Part shown: piece by piece, positions 1 to 5,918 of the stretch
Layout of the letters: each line of letters begins with the position of its first letter
Numbering within the stretch: position 1 is the first letter of the stretch
Source of the DNA: an uncultured Actinomycetes bacterium
GTDB taxonomy: Bacteria; Actinomycetota; Acidimicrobiia; IMCC26256; PALSA-555
Assembly: GCA_937927875.1 (NCBI GenBank)
Contig: CALEYV010000036.1
Location: forward strand, 1 to 8,357
Direction of reading: 5' to 3'
DNA: 8,357 nucleotides
Made by a program: the position numbers and the translations under genes
The notes under the pieces: model-generated
The model's database searches: none
What the model was told of the DNA's origin: nothing
The model's input: the letters and a program-made list of their open reading frames with translations, nothing else

Positions 1-1
1 C

Positions 2-175
2 CCCGCGACGAGCGCCGCCGGCGGGGGTGGCGGATCCAGCTTTGTCGAATCGGCGGCCACGGCCGTGACGTTCGGGACCGCTGCGGGCTCGGGCGCGGGC
101 ACCGCGACCATCTCCTTCTCGGGCACCGGCGCCAGCTGCGCGCCCCTCGTCGTCGCGCCGAGGTTTACGGGCTGA
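2..175 (+). CDS. C-terminal end of a glycine-rich, probably secreted protein (5' partial)
   Basis: The frame beginning at base 2 is open from the window edge to a TGA at 173-175, giving the last 57 residues of a larger protein. It reads PATSAAGGGGGSSFVESAAT, then a Thr/Ala/Gly/Ser-rich stretch containing GTATISFSGTG, and ends APRFTG. A Gly run followed by SSFV and a short TISF strand is the usual look of bacterial glycine-rich surface proteins, in which Gly-rich loops alternate with short beta strands. I infer an exported, non-enzymatic protein. The other two forward frames give Arg-rich translations typical of shadows. The gene ends 33 bp before the convergent stop at 209, and I see no terminator hairpin between them. 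The N-terminus, any signal peptide and the total length lie outside the window, so the family cannot be fixed. Confidence 0.6.
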   Translation, partial: PATSAAGGGGGSSFVESAATAVTFGTAAGSGAGTATISFSGTGASCAPLVVAPRFTG

Positions 176-208
176 CGGTCAAGGGCTGATTGGTGGGTTC
201 GTCGCCGC

Positions 209-660
209 TCAGCCGGTCGGAGGCCGCAGGCTGCCGACGCCGAGGCTCTGATCGTCGACGGTCGGTGGCGCGGCGAGCGGGTTCGGCTCGGGCGCCCGCA
301 CCCGGGTGAGGGTGTTCCGGTCGGTGTGCGGGAACGGCTGCTCGAGGCCCGGGAGCTGGAGGACCGCCTCCTCTTCGTACGACCAGGTGCCGTCAGGGTT
401 CGTGGTGACCCGCATGCGGAAGCTCAGGGTGCGGAAGGCGTCGTCCAGGAACGGGTTCGAGAGGATGCCGTAGTCCTCGTCGCCCCGGGCCGCCGTCACC
501 TCGAACTCGGTGGCGTCGGCCTTCGCCGGCCCGGCCGCCATGACGATCTGAGCCCGCGGGATCGTGAGCGTCAGCGTGACCGTCTCGGCGGCCGGCTCCC
601 ACAGCCAGTTGCTTCGGTATAGATGTCGGTTCCGTACCGCGCCGGCCAGGGTGTGGTCAT
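209..660 (-). pseudogene. Truncated and frameshifted heme-binding beta-barrel (FABP/nitrobindin-like) protein
   Basis: The intact part (ATG at 541 down to the TGA at 209-211, 110 aa) contains YGILSNPFLDDAFRTLSF, DGTWSYEEEAVLQLPG and PHTDRNTLTRV. These resemble the C-terminal half of actinobacterial heme-binding beta-barrel (FABP/nitrobindin-like) proteins. Homology continues upstream of that ATG in the same frame (NWLWEPAAETVTLTLTIPRA) until a stop at 692-694. A better start, ATG at 660 with a GAGAGG ribosome binding site 7 bp upstream, gives MTTPWPARYGTDIYTEATG in another frame and then breaks. Joining the frames near 600-607 restores TG(YW)LWEP, a family-like segment. About 80 N-terminal residues of the barrel are still missing, since the esterase stop lies only 71 bp upstream. 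I therefore call it a decayed gene. A sequencing or assembly error at 600-607, or expression of the 110-aa fragment alone, cannot be excluded. Confidence 0.6.
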
Positions 661-731
661 CGCAGATCCTCTCGTCCGACTCGCGGACGCGTCATCGTCG
701 GGCACGGGATGTCGCAGGTACCTCGAGCTGC

Positions 732-2219
732 CTAGCCGTAGCAGCCCCGGACGGCACGATCGGGATCGTCGACGACGTGGACGTCCCGGTCGAACACCAT
801 CACGGGCCGCCGCTCTAACTCGTAGGGCGGCCACCGAAGTCCGTCCTGGGACGGGTCGCCGGTGGCGGCCAGGTCCGCCCACGCCCTCCGGAGCCGATGT
901 CCGACCGCCTCCGCCGCGTCGTCGTAACCGACGGCGGCCGCCCATCCCTCCCGGTCGAAGGTTCCGAAGGTGAAGGGGATGTCCACCGCGTGCGCCGCCC
1001 CAAGCCCGGGCGCGGTCCAGTCGAACCGGTACACGAAGGCGGGAGCTCCACGCCCGGCGCGGGCTTCGGCGAGCCGTAGGTTGGGGATCCGCATGCGGGC
1101 GTCGGTGCGGATCGCTTCCCAGATGTCGCCATTGCTCGCCGACGGTCCGAGGGCGGCCTGGTACGCCCCGATGGTGTCGGTGGGTTCGCGATCGTTCACG
1201 AGCCGGCCCACCCGTCGCGCCAGGCGCTCGCGGTCGAGGTCGGTGCTCGTGGGATCGGGAAAGAGGCGCAGCTCATCGCGGGTCGTGCCGAGCACCAGGG
1301 CGGTCGTGTTCCCGCGCCCCGCGGCGATCGCGTCGAGCACCGGCCGGTCGAGGAGGTCACCGTCGACAGCGGGCGCGAACGGCATGACGCCGGTCTCGCC
1401 GAACAGCTCGAGGGTCACCTGGCCTTGCGCAGCGAGCAGGACCTCGGTGGGAACGGGACGCAGCGCGGCGGCGTCGGCGTGGCCGAGCTCCAGCACGGCC
1501 GCCAGCCGGTCGGCGACCCGCGCCGTCTCCTCGCGGCTCAAGGTTCGGGCCTCGCCGCTCTGGGCCACCGCGCCCGACACGCCGGGGTCGGCGGTCGACG
1601 CCAAGAGATGGAGGATCGAGCCCGCGCCGGCGGATTCGCCGAACACCATGAGCCGCGACGGATCGCCGCCGAGAGCCGCCGCGTGGTCCCGAACCCAGGC
1701 CAACGCCGCCAGCTGATCGTGGAGGCCCGCGTTGCCGACCGTCTCGCCGTCGGCACCGGCATCGGCGGGACAGAGGAAGCCGAGCGCGCCCAGCCGGTAG
1801 TTGATCGACACGATCACCGCGTCGGCCTCGACCGCGAGGCGGGTCCCGTCGTACACGGGCTGGCTCGACCCGCCGGCCGTGAACGCACCCCCATGGATCC
1901 AGACCATCACCGGCCGTCGACCGTCCAGCGCGGGGGTCCACACGTTGAGGGTCAGGCAGTCCTCCGCCGTTCCGTCGGGGCAGAAGGACGGGCGGAGCGT
2001 TGGCAGCCCCGGTCCTTGCGGAGCCGAGGGACCGAACGCGTCGGCGACCCGGATGCCGGCCCACGCCGGCGGGGGAGCGGGGCGCTGCCACCGGCGCCCG
2101 CCGGCCGGGGCGGCCGCGTACGGGATCCCGAGGAGCCGGTGCACGACGGTTCCGTCCGGGGCCGCGACCGTCTGACCCTCGACGGTGCCCGACGCGGTCT
2201 CGACCCGCGGTGCGCTCAT
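732..2219 (-). CDS. Type-B carboxylesterase (alpha/beta hydrolase)
   Basis: A 495-residue carboxylesterase/lipase family (PF00135) protein that hydrolyses carboxylic esters, probably in the cytoplasm because no signal peptide is visible. In order: GIPYAAAP near residue 31, EDCLTLNVWTP (86-96), the oxyanion-hole HGG (109-111) in VMVWIHGGAF, NYRLGALGF (140-148), the nucleophile elbow GESAGAG with Ser196, the acid Glu316 in GTTRDE, and His410 in the AAHAVDIPFTFG motif. The triad is complete and the length is normal for bacterial members. The ATG at 2219 is chosen because GAGGAG lies 6 bp upstream and the protein begins with the usual VETASGTVEG strand. The open frame continues to 2741, but that part is antisense to the dehydrogenase and not family-like. 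The gene is divergent from the three-gene cluster starting at 2319, which suggests shared control. The substrate cannot be read from sequence; p-nitrobenzyl-esterase-like or carbamate hydrolase activity is equally possible. Confidence 0.95.
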   Translation of the reverse strand: MSAPRVETASGTVEGQTVAAPDGTVVHRLLGIPYAAAPAGGRRWQRPAPPPAWAGIRVADAFGPSAPQGPGLPTLRPSFCPDGTAEDCLTLNVWTPALDGRRPVMVWIHGGAFTAGGSSQPVYDGTRLAVEADAVIVSINYRLGALGFLCPADAGADGETVGNAGLHDQLAALAWVRDHAAALGGDPSRLMVFGESAGAGSILHLLASTADPGVSGAVAQSGEARTLSREETARVADRLAAVLELGHADAAALRPVPTEVLLAAQGQVTLELFGETGVMPFAPAVDGDLLDRPVLDAIAAGRGNTTALVLGTTRDELRLFPDPTSTDLDRERLARRVGRLVNDREPTDTIGAYQAALGPSASNGDIWEAIRTDARMRIPNLRLAEARAGRGAPAFVYRFDWTAPGLGAAHAVDIPFTFGTFDREGWAAAVGYDDAAEAVGHRLRRAWADLAATGDPSQDGLRWPPYELERRPVMVFDRDVHVVDDPDRAVRGCYG

Positions 2220-2318
2220 GCCGCGCTCCTCAGCACCCGGCCGCGTTGCCGGTGCGCGCCGTGCCGCGTCAGTGGGTCCGGGAGGCAGCGCACCTTCGGC
2301 AAAGTAGCCTGCGCCGTC
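2220..2318. promoter_or_regulatory. Divergent promoter region with an imperfect inverted repeat
   Basis: These 99 bp separate the esterase start from the dehydrogenase start, so both promoters should lie here. An imperfect inverted repeat sits at 2233-2255: GCACCCGGC, a 6-base spacer, then GCCGGTGC, matching except for one extra C on the left arm. It could be an operator or a transcript hairpin in the esterase leader. The esterase ribosome binding site (GAGGAG on the minus strand) is at 2226-2231. No convincing paired -35/-10 is visible on the minus strand. The operator idea is inference from position and symmetry only. Confidence 0.4.
2305..2310 (+). promoter_or_regulatory. Possible -10 box for the dehydrogenase cluster, implying a leaderless mRNA
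   Basis: TAGCCT fits the actinobacterial TAnnnT -10 pattern and ends 8 bp before the dehydrogenase ATG at 2319. Transcription starting about 7-9 bp downstream would begin at or next to the start codon. This would explain why no Shine-Dalgarno sequence precedes that ATG. No recognisable -35 lies at the expected distance, so the call is weak. Confidence 0.25.
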
Positions 2319-3263
2319 ATGCGGGTCGCCGTGCTCGACGACTACCAGCGCGTCGCTCGGTCGCTCGCGGACTGGGATCAGCTGCGCGACGCCACCGTCG
2401 TGTACTTCGCGGACCACGTCAGTGACGCTGACGAGCTCGTCGACCGCCTCGCTGGCTTCGACGTGGTCGTCGCGATGCGCGAGCGCACCGCGTTCACGGC
2501 TTCCATCCTCGAGCGGCTGCCCGATCTGCGGCTGCTCGTCACCACCGGGCCGCACAACGCTTCGATCGACCTCGAGGCGGCCCGGGCAAGCGGCATCACG
2601 GTGTGTGGCACGGGCGGGGCGCTCTGGAACACGGCCGAGCTGACGTGGGCGCTGATCCTCGCCACGGCCCGGTCGCTGCCGGCCGAGGACGCGCTGGTCC
2701 GGGCCGGCGGGTGGCAGCGGACGGTGGGGCGCACGTTGCACGGCTCGACCCTCTCGGTGCTCGGCCTCGGCAACCTCGGCAGCCTCGTAGCCCGCTACGG
2801 GACGGCGTTCGGGATGGAGGTCCTGGCGTGGAGCCCGAACCTGACCGCCGAGCGCTGCGACAAAGTGGGGGGCTCACTCGTCGACCGGGACGAGCTGTTC
2901 GCCCGAGCCGACGTGCTCACCGTGCATCTGAAGCTGAGCGACCGCAGTCGCGGGCTAGTCGGAGCGCGAGAGCTCGCCCTGATGAAGCCGACCGCCCTGC
3001 TGGTGAACACGTCGCGGGGCCCGATCGTCGACGAGCTCGCGCTCGCGCAGGCGCTCGAGCGCGGCGCCCTGGGCGGCGCCGGCCTCGACGTGTTCAGCAT
3101 CGAGCCCCTGCCCCCCGACCACCCGCTGCGCAGAGCGCCGAACACCGTGCTCAGCCCGCACCTCGGCTATGTCACCGAGGACTGCTACCGCATCTTCTAC
3201 GGCGACGCGGTCGAAGACGTCGCGGCATGGCAGGCCGGGAGTCCGCTCCGGGTGATCTCCTAG
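2319..3263 (+). CDS. D-2-hydroxyacid dehydrogenase family protein (NAD(P)-dependent)
   Basis: A 314-residue D-isomer-specific 2-hydroxyacid dehydrogenase, which interconverts 2-hydroxy acids and 2-oxo acids in the cytosol. The N-terminal catalytic domain begins MRVAVLDDYQ and includes LLVTTGPHNASID near residues 72-84. The Rossmann domain carries GLGNLG (149-154). The catalytic residues are Arg233 in NTSRGPIVDE, Glu262 in DVFSIEPLP and His281 in SPHLGYVTED. The length is standard. The ATG at 2319 starts the conserved first strand; the frame is open far upstream but there lies antisense to the esterase and is not family-like. There is no clear ribosome binding site, so leaderless translation is possible. 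It is the first gene of a tight same-strand cluster: the aldolase-type gene begins within 11 bp of its stop. The C-terminal GYVTED...FYGDAVEDVAAW segment resembles unnamed catabolic members of the family rather than PdxB, SerA or lactate dehydrogenase. The substrate is unknown. Confidence 0.92.
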   Translation: MRVAVLDDYQRVARSLADWDQLRDATVVYFADHVSDADELVDRLAGFDVVVAMRERTAFTASILERLPDLRLLVTTGPHNASIDLEAARASGITVCGTGGALWNTAELTWALILATARSLPAEDALVRAGGWQRTVGRTLHGSTLSVLGLGNLGSLVARYGTAFGMEVLAWSPNLTAERCDKVGGSLVDRDELFARADVLTVHLKLSDRSRGLVGARELALMKPTALLVNTSRGPIVDELALAQALERGALGGAGLDVFSIEPLPPDHPLRRAPNTVLSPHLGYVTEDCYRIFYGDAVEDVAAWQAGSPLRVIS

Positions 3264-3273
3264 GTTGGTCGCA

Positions 3274-4029
3274 GTGGCAAGGACCGAGACGTCCTTCAAG
3301 CCGAGGGCGATGCCGCCGATCGGCGTCGAGTTGACCGAGCGCCAGAAGCTGGCGTGCCTCCACCGCATCCTCGCCGGCCTCGGCTTCAACGAGAACATGG
3401 CCGGCCACGTGACGATGACCGCCGACGCGGGCGGCAACCTCTGGGCCAGCCCGTGGGGGCTCTGGTGGGACGAGGTCCGGGCCAGCGACCTGTGCCTCGT
3501 CGCTCCCGACGGCGAGCTGCTCGACGGGCCGTGGGACGTGAGCCCGGCCATCTTCGTGCACACCGAGCTGCACCGAGCTCGGCCCGACGCCCGCGTGATC
3601 GTGCACAGCCACCCGTATCACGCCACGCTGCTGGCGACCATGGGCCGGCTGCCGGAGATCACCCACCAGGCCGCGTGCATGTTCGACGGTGCGCTCGTGC
3701 TCGTCGACGAGTACCAGGGTCAGGTGCTCGACCAAGACGACAGCGCGTGGCTCGCCGAACGCGTCGGCGCCGCCGACGGGGTGATCCTCGTCAACCACGG
3801 GGCGCTGGTCGTCGGGTCGTCGGTTGAGGAGGCGACCTACCGCGCGGCGACGTTCGACCGCATGTGCCGGCTCACCGCCGACGCGCTGGTCAGCCGGCTG
3901 CCGACCCAGGCGATCGCGGCCGAGCACCGAGCCGCGCTGAAGAACGCCTTCCGCTCGCACGCCCTCGACGCGTACTGGAACGGCGCCGTGCGGCTGCTCC
4001 TCGCCGGCGACGCGACCGTGCTCGACTGA
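3274..4029 (+). CDS. Class II aldolase/adducin family protein (aldolase or decarboxylase)
   Basis: A 251-residue class II aldolase/adducin domain (PF00596) protein. Members are zinc-dependent enzymes that break C-C bonds, either as aldolases (fuculose-phosphate type) or decarboxylases; the 3,4-dihydroxyphthalate decarboxylases belong to this fold. Visible active-site elements are Glu98 in HTELHRARPDA, His111 and His113 in VIVHSHPYHATLL, and His175 in ILVNHGALVVG, matching the Glu plus three-His metal set. GHVTM and the following ASPWG match the N-terminal substrate loop. The start is uncertain. GTG 3274 is preferred, with AGG about 9 bp upstream overlapping the dehydrogenase stop. TTG 3265 would add three residues. 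ATG 3310 would remove twelve, with a GAGGG only 2 bp away, which is too close. The gene follows the dehydrogenase directly and ends 13 bp before the amidohydrolase, so the three are probably co-transcribed and coupled. The ligand set is complete, so it should be active. Confidence 0.9.
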   Translation: MARTETSFKPRAMPPIGVELTERQKLACLHRILAGLGFNENMAGHVTMTADAGGNLWASPWGLWWDEVRASDLCLVAPDGELLDGPWDVSPAIFVHTELHRARPDARVIVHSHPYHATLLATMGRLPEITHQAACMFDGALVLVDEYQGQVLDQDDSAWLAERVGAADGVILVNHGALVVGSSVEEATYRAATFDRMCRLTADALVSRLPTQAIAAEHRAALKNAFRSHALDAYWNGAVRLLLAGDATVLD

Positions 4030-4032
4030 AGC

Positions 4033-4037
4033 GGAGG
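4033..4037 (+). promoter_or_regulatory. Strong ribosome binding site of the amidohydrolase gene
   Basis: GGAGG followed by AAGCC places a near-perfect Shine-Dalgarno 5 bp before GTG 4043. This fixes a GTG start and lies in the 13-bp gap after the aldolase-type gene. It is the strongest ribosome binding site in the three-gene cluster. Confidence 0.7.
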
Positions 4038-4042
4038 AAGCC

Positions 4043-5293
4043 GTGCCCGTCACCATCGACGAGCTCTCGAACATGGAGTCCTTCGGCGGGAGCGGCCAGC
4101 GCCGGGCCGAGGTGACGTTCCTCCCCGAGCCCGAGCCCCGCGAGGCTCGCTTCACCGTCATCTCCACCGACGATCACGTCGTCGAGCCGCCGCAGATGTG
4201 GGAGGGCCGCTTCCCGACCCGCCTCGCCGACCAGGCGCCCCGCGTCGTCGAGACCGACGACGGCGGCGAGCGGTGGCTGTGGAACGGCGAGCTCGTCGCC
4301 AACGTCGGGTTCAACGCCGTCGCCGGGCGGCCGACGACCGAGTACGGCTTCGAGCCCACCCGGTTCGACGAGATGCGCCGGGGCGCCTGGGACATCGACG
4401 CCCGCGTCCACGACATGGACCTCAACGGGGTCTACGCCAGCGTGTGCTTCCCGTCCTTTCTTCCCGGCTTCGTCGGCCAGCGCATCTCGCTCGCGCCGAG
4501 CGAGGCCGACCTCGGGCTGGCGGCGATGCGGGCCTGGAACGACTGGATGCTCGAGGAGTGGTGCGGGACCCATCCCGGCCGCATGGTCCCCTTGCAGCTG
4601 CCGTGGCTGCGCGACCCGCAGGTGGCCGCCGACGAGATCCGGCGCAACGCGGCTCGAGGCTTCAAGGCGGTGACGTTCTCCGAGAGCCCCGACAAGCTCG
4701 GGCTCCCGTCGATCCACACCGGCTACTGGGACCCCTTCCTCGCCGCGTGCGAGGAGACCGAGACCGTCGTGTGCCTCCACGTCGGGTCGTCGTCGACGTC
4801 GCCGTCCACGACCGAGGACGCGCCCCCGGAGACCATCGCCGTCCTCTTCTTCGCGTACGGCATGTACGCGGCCGTCGACTGGCTGTACTCACGCATCCCG
4901 GTTCGGTTCCCCGGCATCAAGATCTGCATGTCGGAAGGCGGAATCGGCTGGGTGGCCGCGCTCATGGACCGCCTCGACCACTGCTTCGAGTACCAGATGG
5001 GCTATCTCCATACCTGGGAGGGCGTGTCGGAGACCCCGACCGAGGTGCTGCAGCGAAACTTCTGGTGGTGCGCGCTCGACGACGCCTCGGCGTGGGCGAC
5101 GCGCCACCGCATCGGCATCGATCATCTGGTCGTCGAATCCGACTACCCGCACGCCGACTCGACGTGGCCGAACACCCAGGCGCTGCTCGCCCGCCAGCTC
5201 GCTGGGATGCCCGACGACGAGGTGCGCGCCGTGTGCTGGGCGAACGCGGCCGAGCTGTTCCATCACCCGGTTCCCGCCACCGCCCGGCCGTAG
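4043..5293 (+). CDS. Amidohydrolase-2 family metal-dependent hydrolase or decarboxylase
   Basis: A 416-residue TIM-barrel protein of the amidohydrolase-2 family (PF04909), the group of ACMSD and gamma-resorcylate decarboxylase. The first strand reads VISTDDHVVEPP (39-50). Here the HxH of ACMSD is replaced by Asp43-x-His45, comparable to the Glu-x-His of resorcylate decarboxylase. Further likely metal or active-site residues are His246 in CLHVGSS and Asp367 in ESDYPHADSTWP. Where related decarboxylases have a catalytic His on the sixth strand, this protein has Glu298 in MSEGGIGWV. A ~38-residue N-terminal tail precedes the barrel. The GTG at 4043 is set by GGAGG 5 bp upstream. It is the last gene of the cluster, with a weak hairpin at 5310-5327 downstream. 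It probably acts in the cytosol on a ring or carboxylate intermediate, but hydrolase and decarboxylase roles cannot be separated from sequence alone. Confidence 0.9.
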   Translation: MPVTIDELSNMESFGGSGQRRAEVTFLPEPEPREARFTVISTDDHVVEPPQMWEGRFPTRLADQAPRVVETDDGGERWLWNGELVANVGFNAVAGRPTTEYGFEPTRFDEMRRGAWDIDARVHDMDLNGVYASVCFPSFLPGFVGQRISLAPSEADLGLAAMRAWNDWMLEEWCGTHPGRMVPLQLPWLRDPQVAADEIRRNAARGFKAVTFSESPDKLGLPSIHTGYWDPFLAACEETETVVCLHVGSSSTSPSTTEDAPPETIAVLFFAYGMYAAVDWLYSRIPVRFPGIKICMSEGGIGWVAALMDRLDHCFEYQMGYLHTWEGVSETPTEVLQRNFWWCALDDASAWATRHRIGIDHLVVESDYPHADSTWPNTQALLARQLAGMPDDEVRAVCWANAAELFHHPVPATARP

Positions 5294-5309
5294 CCCGCGC
5301 GGCGCCACT

Positions 5310-5327
5310 CGGCGTCCCAAGACGCTG
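5310..5327 (+). terminator. Weak hairpin after the three-gene cluster
   Basis: CGGCGTC, loop CCAA, GACGCTG forms a 7-bp stem with one G-U pair, starting 17 bp after the amidohydrolase stop. No T-run follows. It may end transcription of the cluster, but a stem this short is easily found by chance in GC-rich DNA. Confidence 0.3.
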
Positions 5328-5342
5328 CGACGGGGGCACGAA

Positions 5343-5720
5343 TTACAGTTGGCGGTACTCGAACGGGAGGGGTGGCGAGTGATGGATCAGGCAGGCGATC
5401 CGCCGGAAGACACCCATCATCCGACCGTCGACGTCTCGAAGTCGCTGCACACGGCGGGGCACGAGACGGAGGATCTCGGCTTTCAGGATGTGCCGGACAG
5501 CGGGCCGGTCGAAGAGAGCGTCGAGGAGCACGCCGAGGCTGAGCAGGCCGAAGCTGAAGAGGATCTTGCGGTTGACGTCGGGCAATTTGGGCTTCCCCGA
5601 CTTCCTGACCGGTAAGCGTGGTTGGGGTCGCGAGCAGCGCTCCGGTGCCCGCCAACCGCACGAAGCGGCGAGGACTGCGCCCATCTTCAGCGTGACGTCC
5701 CCAACCGCGCGGGAGGTCAC
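5343..5720 (-). CDS. Alternative antisense ORF, hypothetical, with one hydrophobic segment
   Basis: A 125-codon minus-strand frame starting at GTG 5720 and ending TAA at 5343. It competes with the plus-strand acidic ORF at 5382-5615. Its second half has a hydrophobic run, ILFSFGLLSLGVLLDALF, which could be a membrane helix, followed by a basic tail ending PFEYRQL. G/C at third positions is about 82%, and nearly all codons through the hydrophobic run end in G or C, closer to the real genes here. However, no ribosome binding site precedes GTG 5720, the first half is low-quality (Cys/Arg/Pro-rich), and the hydrophobic run is what the complement of a Glu-rich stretch would give. I recognise no family. 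It could be the remnant of a small membrane protein whose true start is lost. Confidence 0.25.
   Translation of the reverse strand: MTSRAVGDVTLKMGAVLAASCGWRAPERCSRPQPRLPVRKSGKPKLPDVNRKILFSFGLLSLGVLLDALFDRPAVRHILKAEILRLVPRRVQRLRDVDGRMMGVFRRIACLIHHSPPLPFEYRQL
5344..5349 (+). promoter_or_regulatory. Possible -10 box before the small acidic ORF
   Basis: TACAGT lies in a locally AT-richer patch (AATTACAGTT) after the cluster's presumed end and fits TAnnnT. It precedes a strong GGGAGGGG ribosome binding site (5365-5372) and the ATG at 5382, which gives a sensible leader of about 25 nt. No good -35 is seen. Confidence 0.25.
5382..5615 (+). CDS. Small acidic hypothetical protein
   Basis: I do not recognise this 77-residue ORF. 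It starts MDQAGDPPEDTHH and contains an acidic stretch EESVEEHAEAEQAEAEEDLA (residues ~45-64), with no cysteines and no membrane segment, so it would be an acidic and probably disordered protein. In its favour are an ATG with GGAGGGG 9 bp upstream and a possible -10 box at 5344-5349. Against it, G/C at third positions is only about 70%, clearly lower than in neighbouring genes, and a minus-strand ORF (5343-5720) covers the same bases with better third-position G/C. At most one of the two is likely real. It stands alone between the catabolic cluster and the YCII/sigma pair. Confidence 0.35.
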   Translation: MDQAGDPPEDTHHPTVDVSKSLHTAGHETEDLGFQDVPDSGPVEESVEEHAEAEQAEAEEDLAVDVGQFGLPRLPDR

Positions 5721-5878
5721 GACGATCGACCCCGACCGTGCGCTCCGGTGTCGGGGACGGCGACTGCGCCCACCGCGGGTCGAGGCTCAGCCGGGCCGGC
5801 GTTCCCGCCGCCATCCCGCGAACAAACTGGTCCCACGCGGTCCTGCAGAGGCCCATGCGTTCGTAGCCAGGGGTGAGA
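5616..5878. other. Intergenic stretch without a recognisable gene
   Basis: Every frame here gives Arg/Pro/Ser-rich translations without family features, apart from the 5' half of the doubtful minus-strand ORF. A 7-bp inverted repeat (CCCCGAC at 5730-5736, GTCGGGG at 5750-5756, 13-base loop) is present but has no T-run. The promoter of the YCII/sigma unit should lie in the right-hand part. I could not find a convincing -35/-10 pair, either housekeeping or ECF-like. Confidence 0.5.
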
Positions 5879-5897
5879 GGCCGGCACGGGGCCGGCC
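5879..5897 (+). repeat. GC hairpin just upstream of the YCII ribosome binding site
   Basis: GGCCGGC, loop ACGGG, GCCGGCC: a perfect 7-bp all-GC stem ending 6 bp before the AGGAAGG ribosome binding site at 5904-5910. If transcribed it would form a very stable stem in the 5' leader of the YCII-sigma mRNA, where it could affect ribosome access or protect the 5' end. A regulatory role is inference from position only. Confidence 0.45.
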
Positions 5898-5918
5898 GCA
5901 TCCAGGAAGGATCAGACC

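Noticed and set aside
1425..2318. Upstream extension of the dehydrogenase frame on the plus strand.
   Set aside because: It is the shadow of the esterase gene. The translation is Arg/Gly-rich, and the Rossmann-type N-terminus begins at ATG 2319.
2220..2741. Upstream extension of the esterase frame on the minus strand (open to 2741).
   Set aside because: It lies antisense to the dehydrogenase, has no esterase homology, and a good ribosome binding site supports ATG 2219.
3310..3312. ATG 3310 as the start of the aldolase-type gene.
   Set aside because: Its only Shine-Dalgarno-like sequence (GAGGG) is 2 bp away, too close. GTG 3274 keeps tight coupling with the upstream stop.
3172..4780. Long minus-strand ORFs (3172-4167 and 3890-4780) opposite the aldolase and amidohydrolase genes.
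   Set aside because: These are typical mirror frames of high-GC genes. They show no recognisable domains, while the plus strand carries complete active sites.
5749..5754. TGTCGG as a possible ECF42-type -35 element upstream of the YCII gene.
   Set aside because: It is about 165 bp from the start codon, lacks a matching -10 at proper spacing and differs from the motif I recall for the group.
5730..5756. Inverted repeat CCCCGAC-13-GTCGGGG as a terminator.
   Set aside because: It has a long loop, only 7 pairs, no T-run and no gene end nearby; chance is a sufficient explanation.
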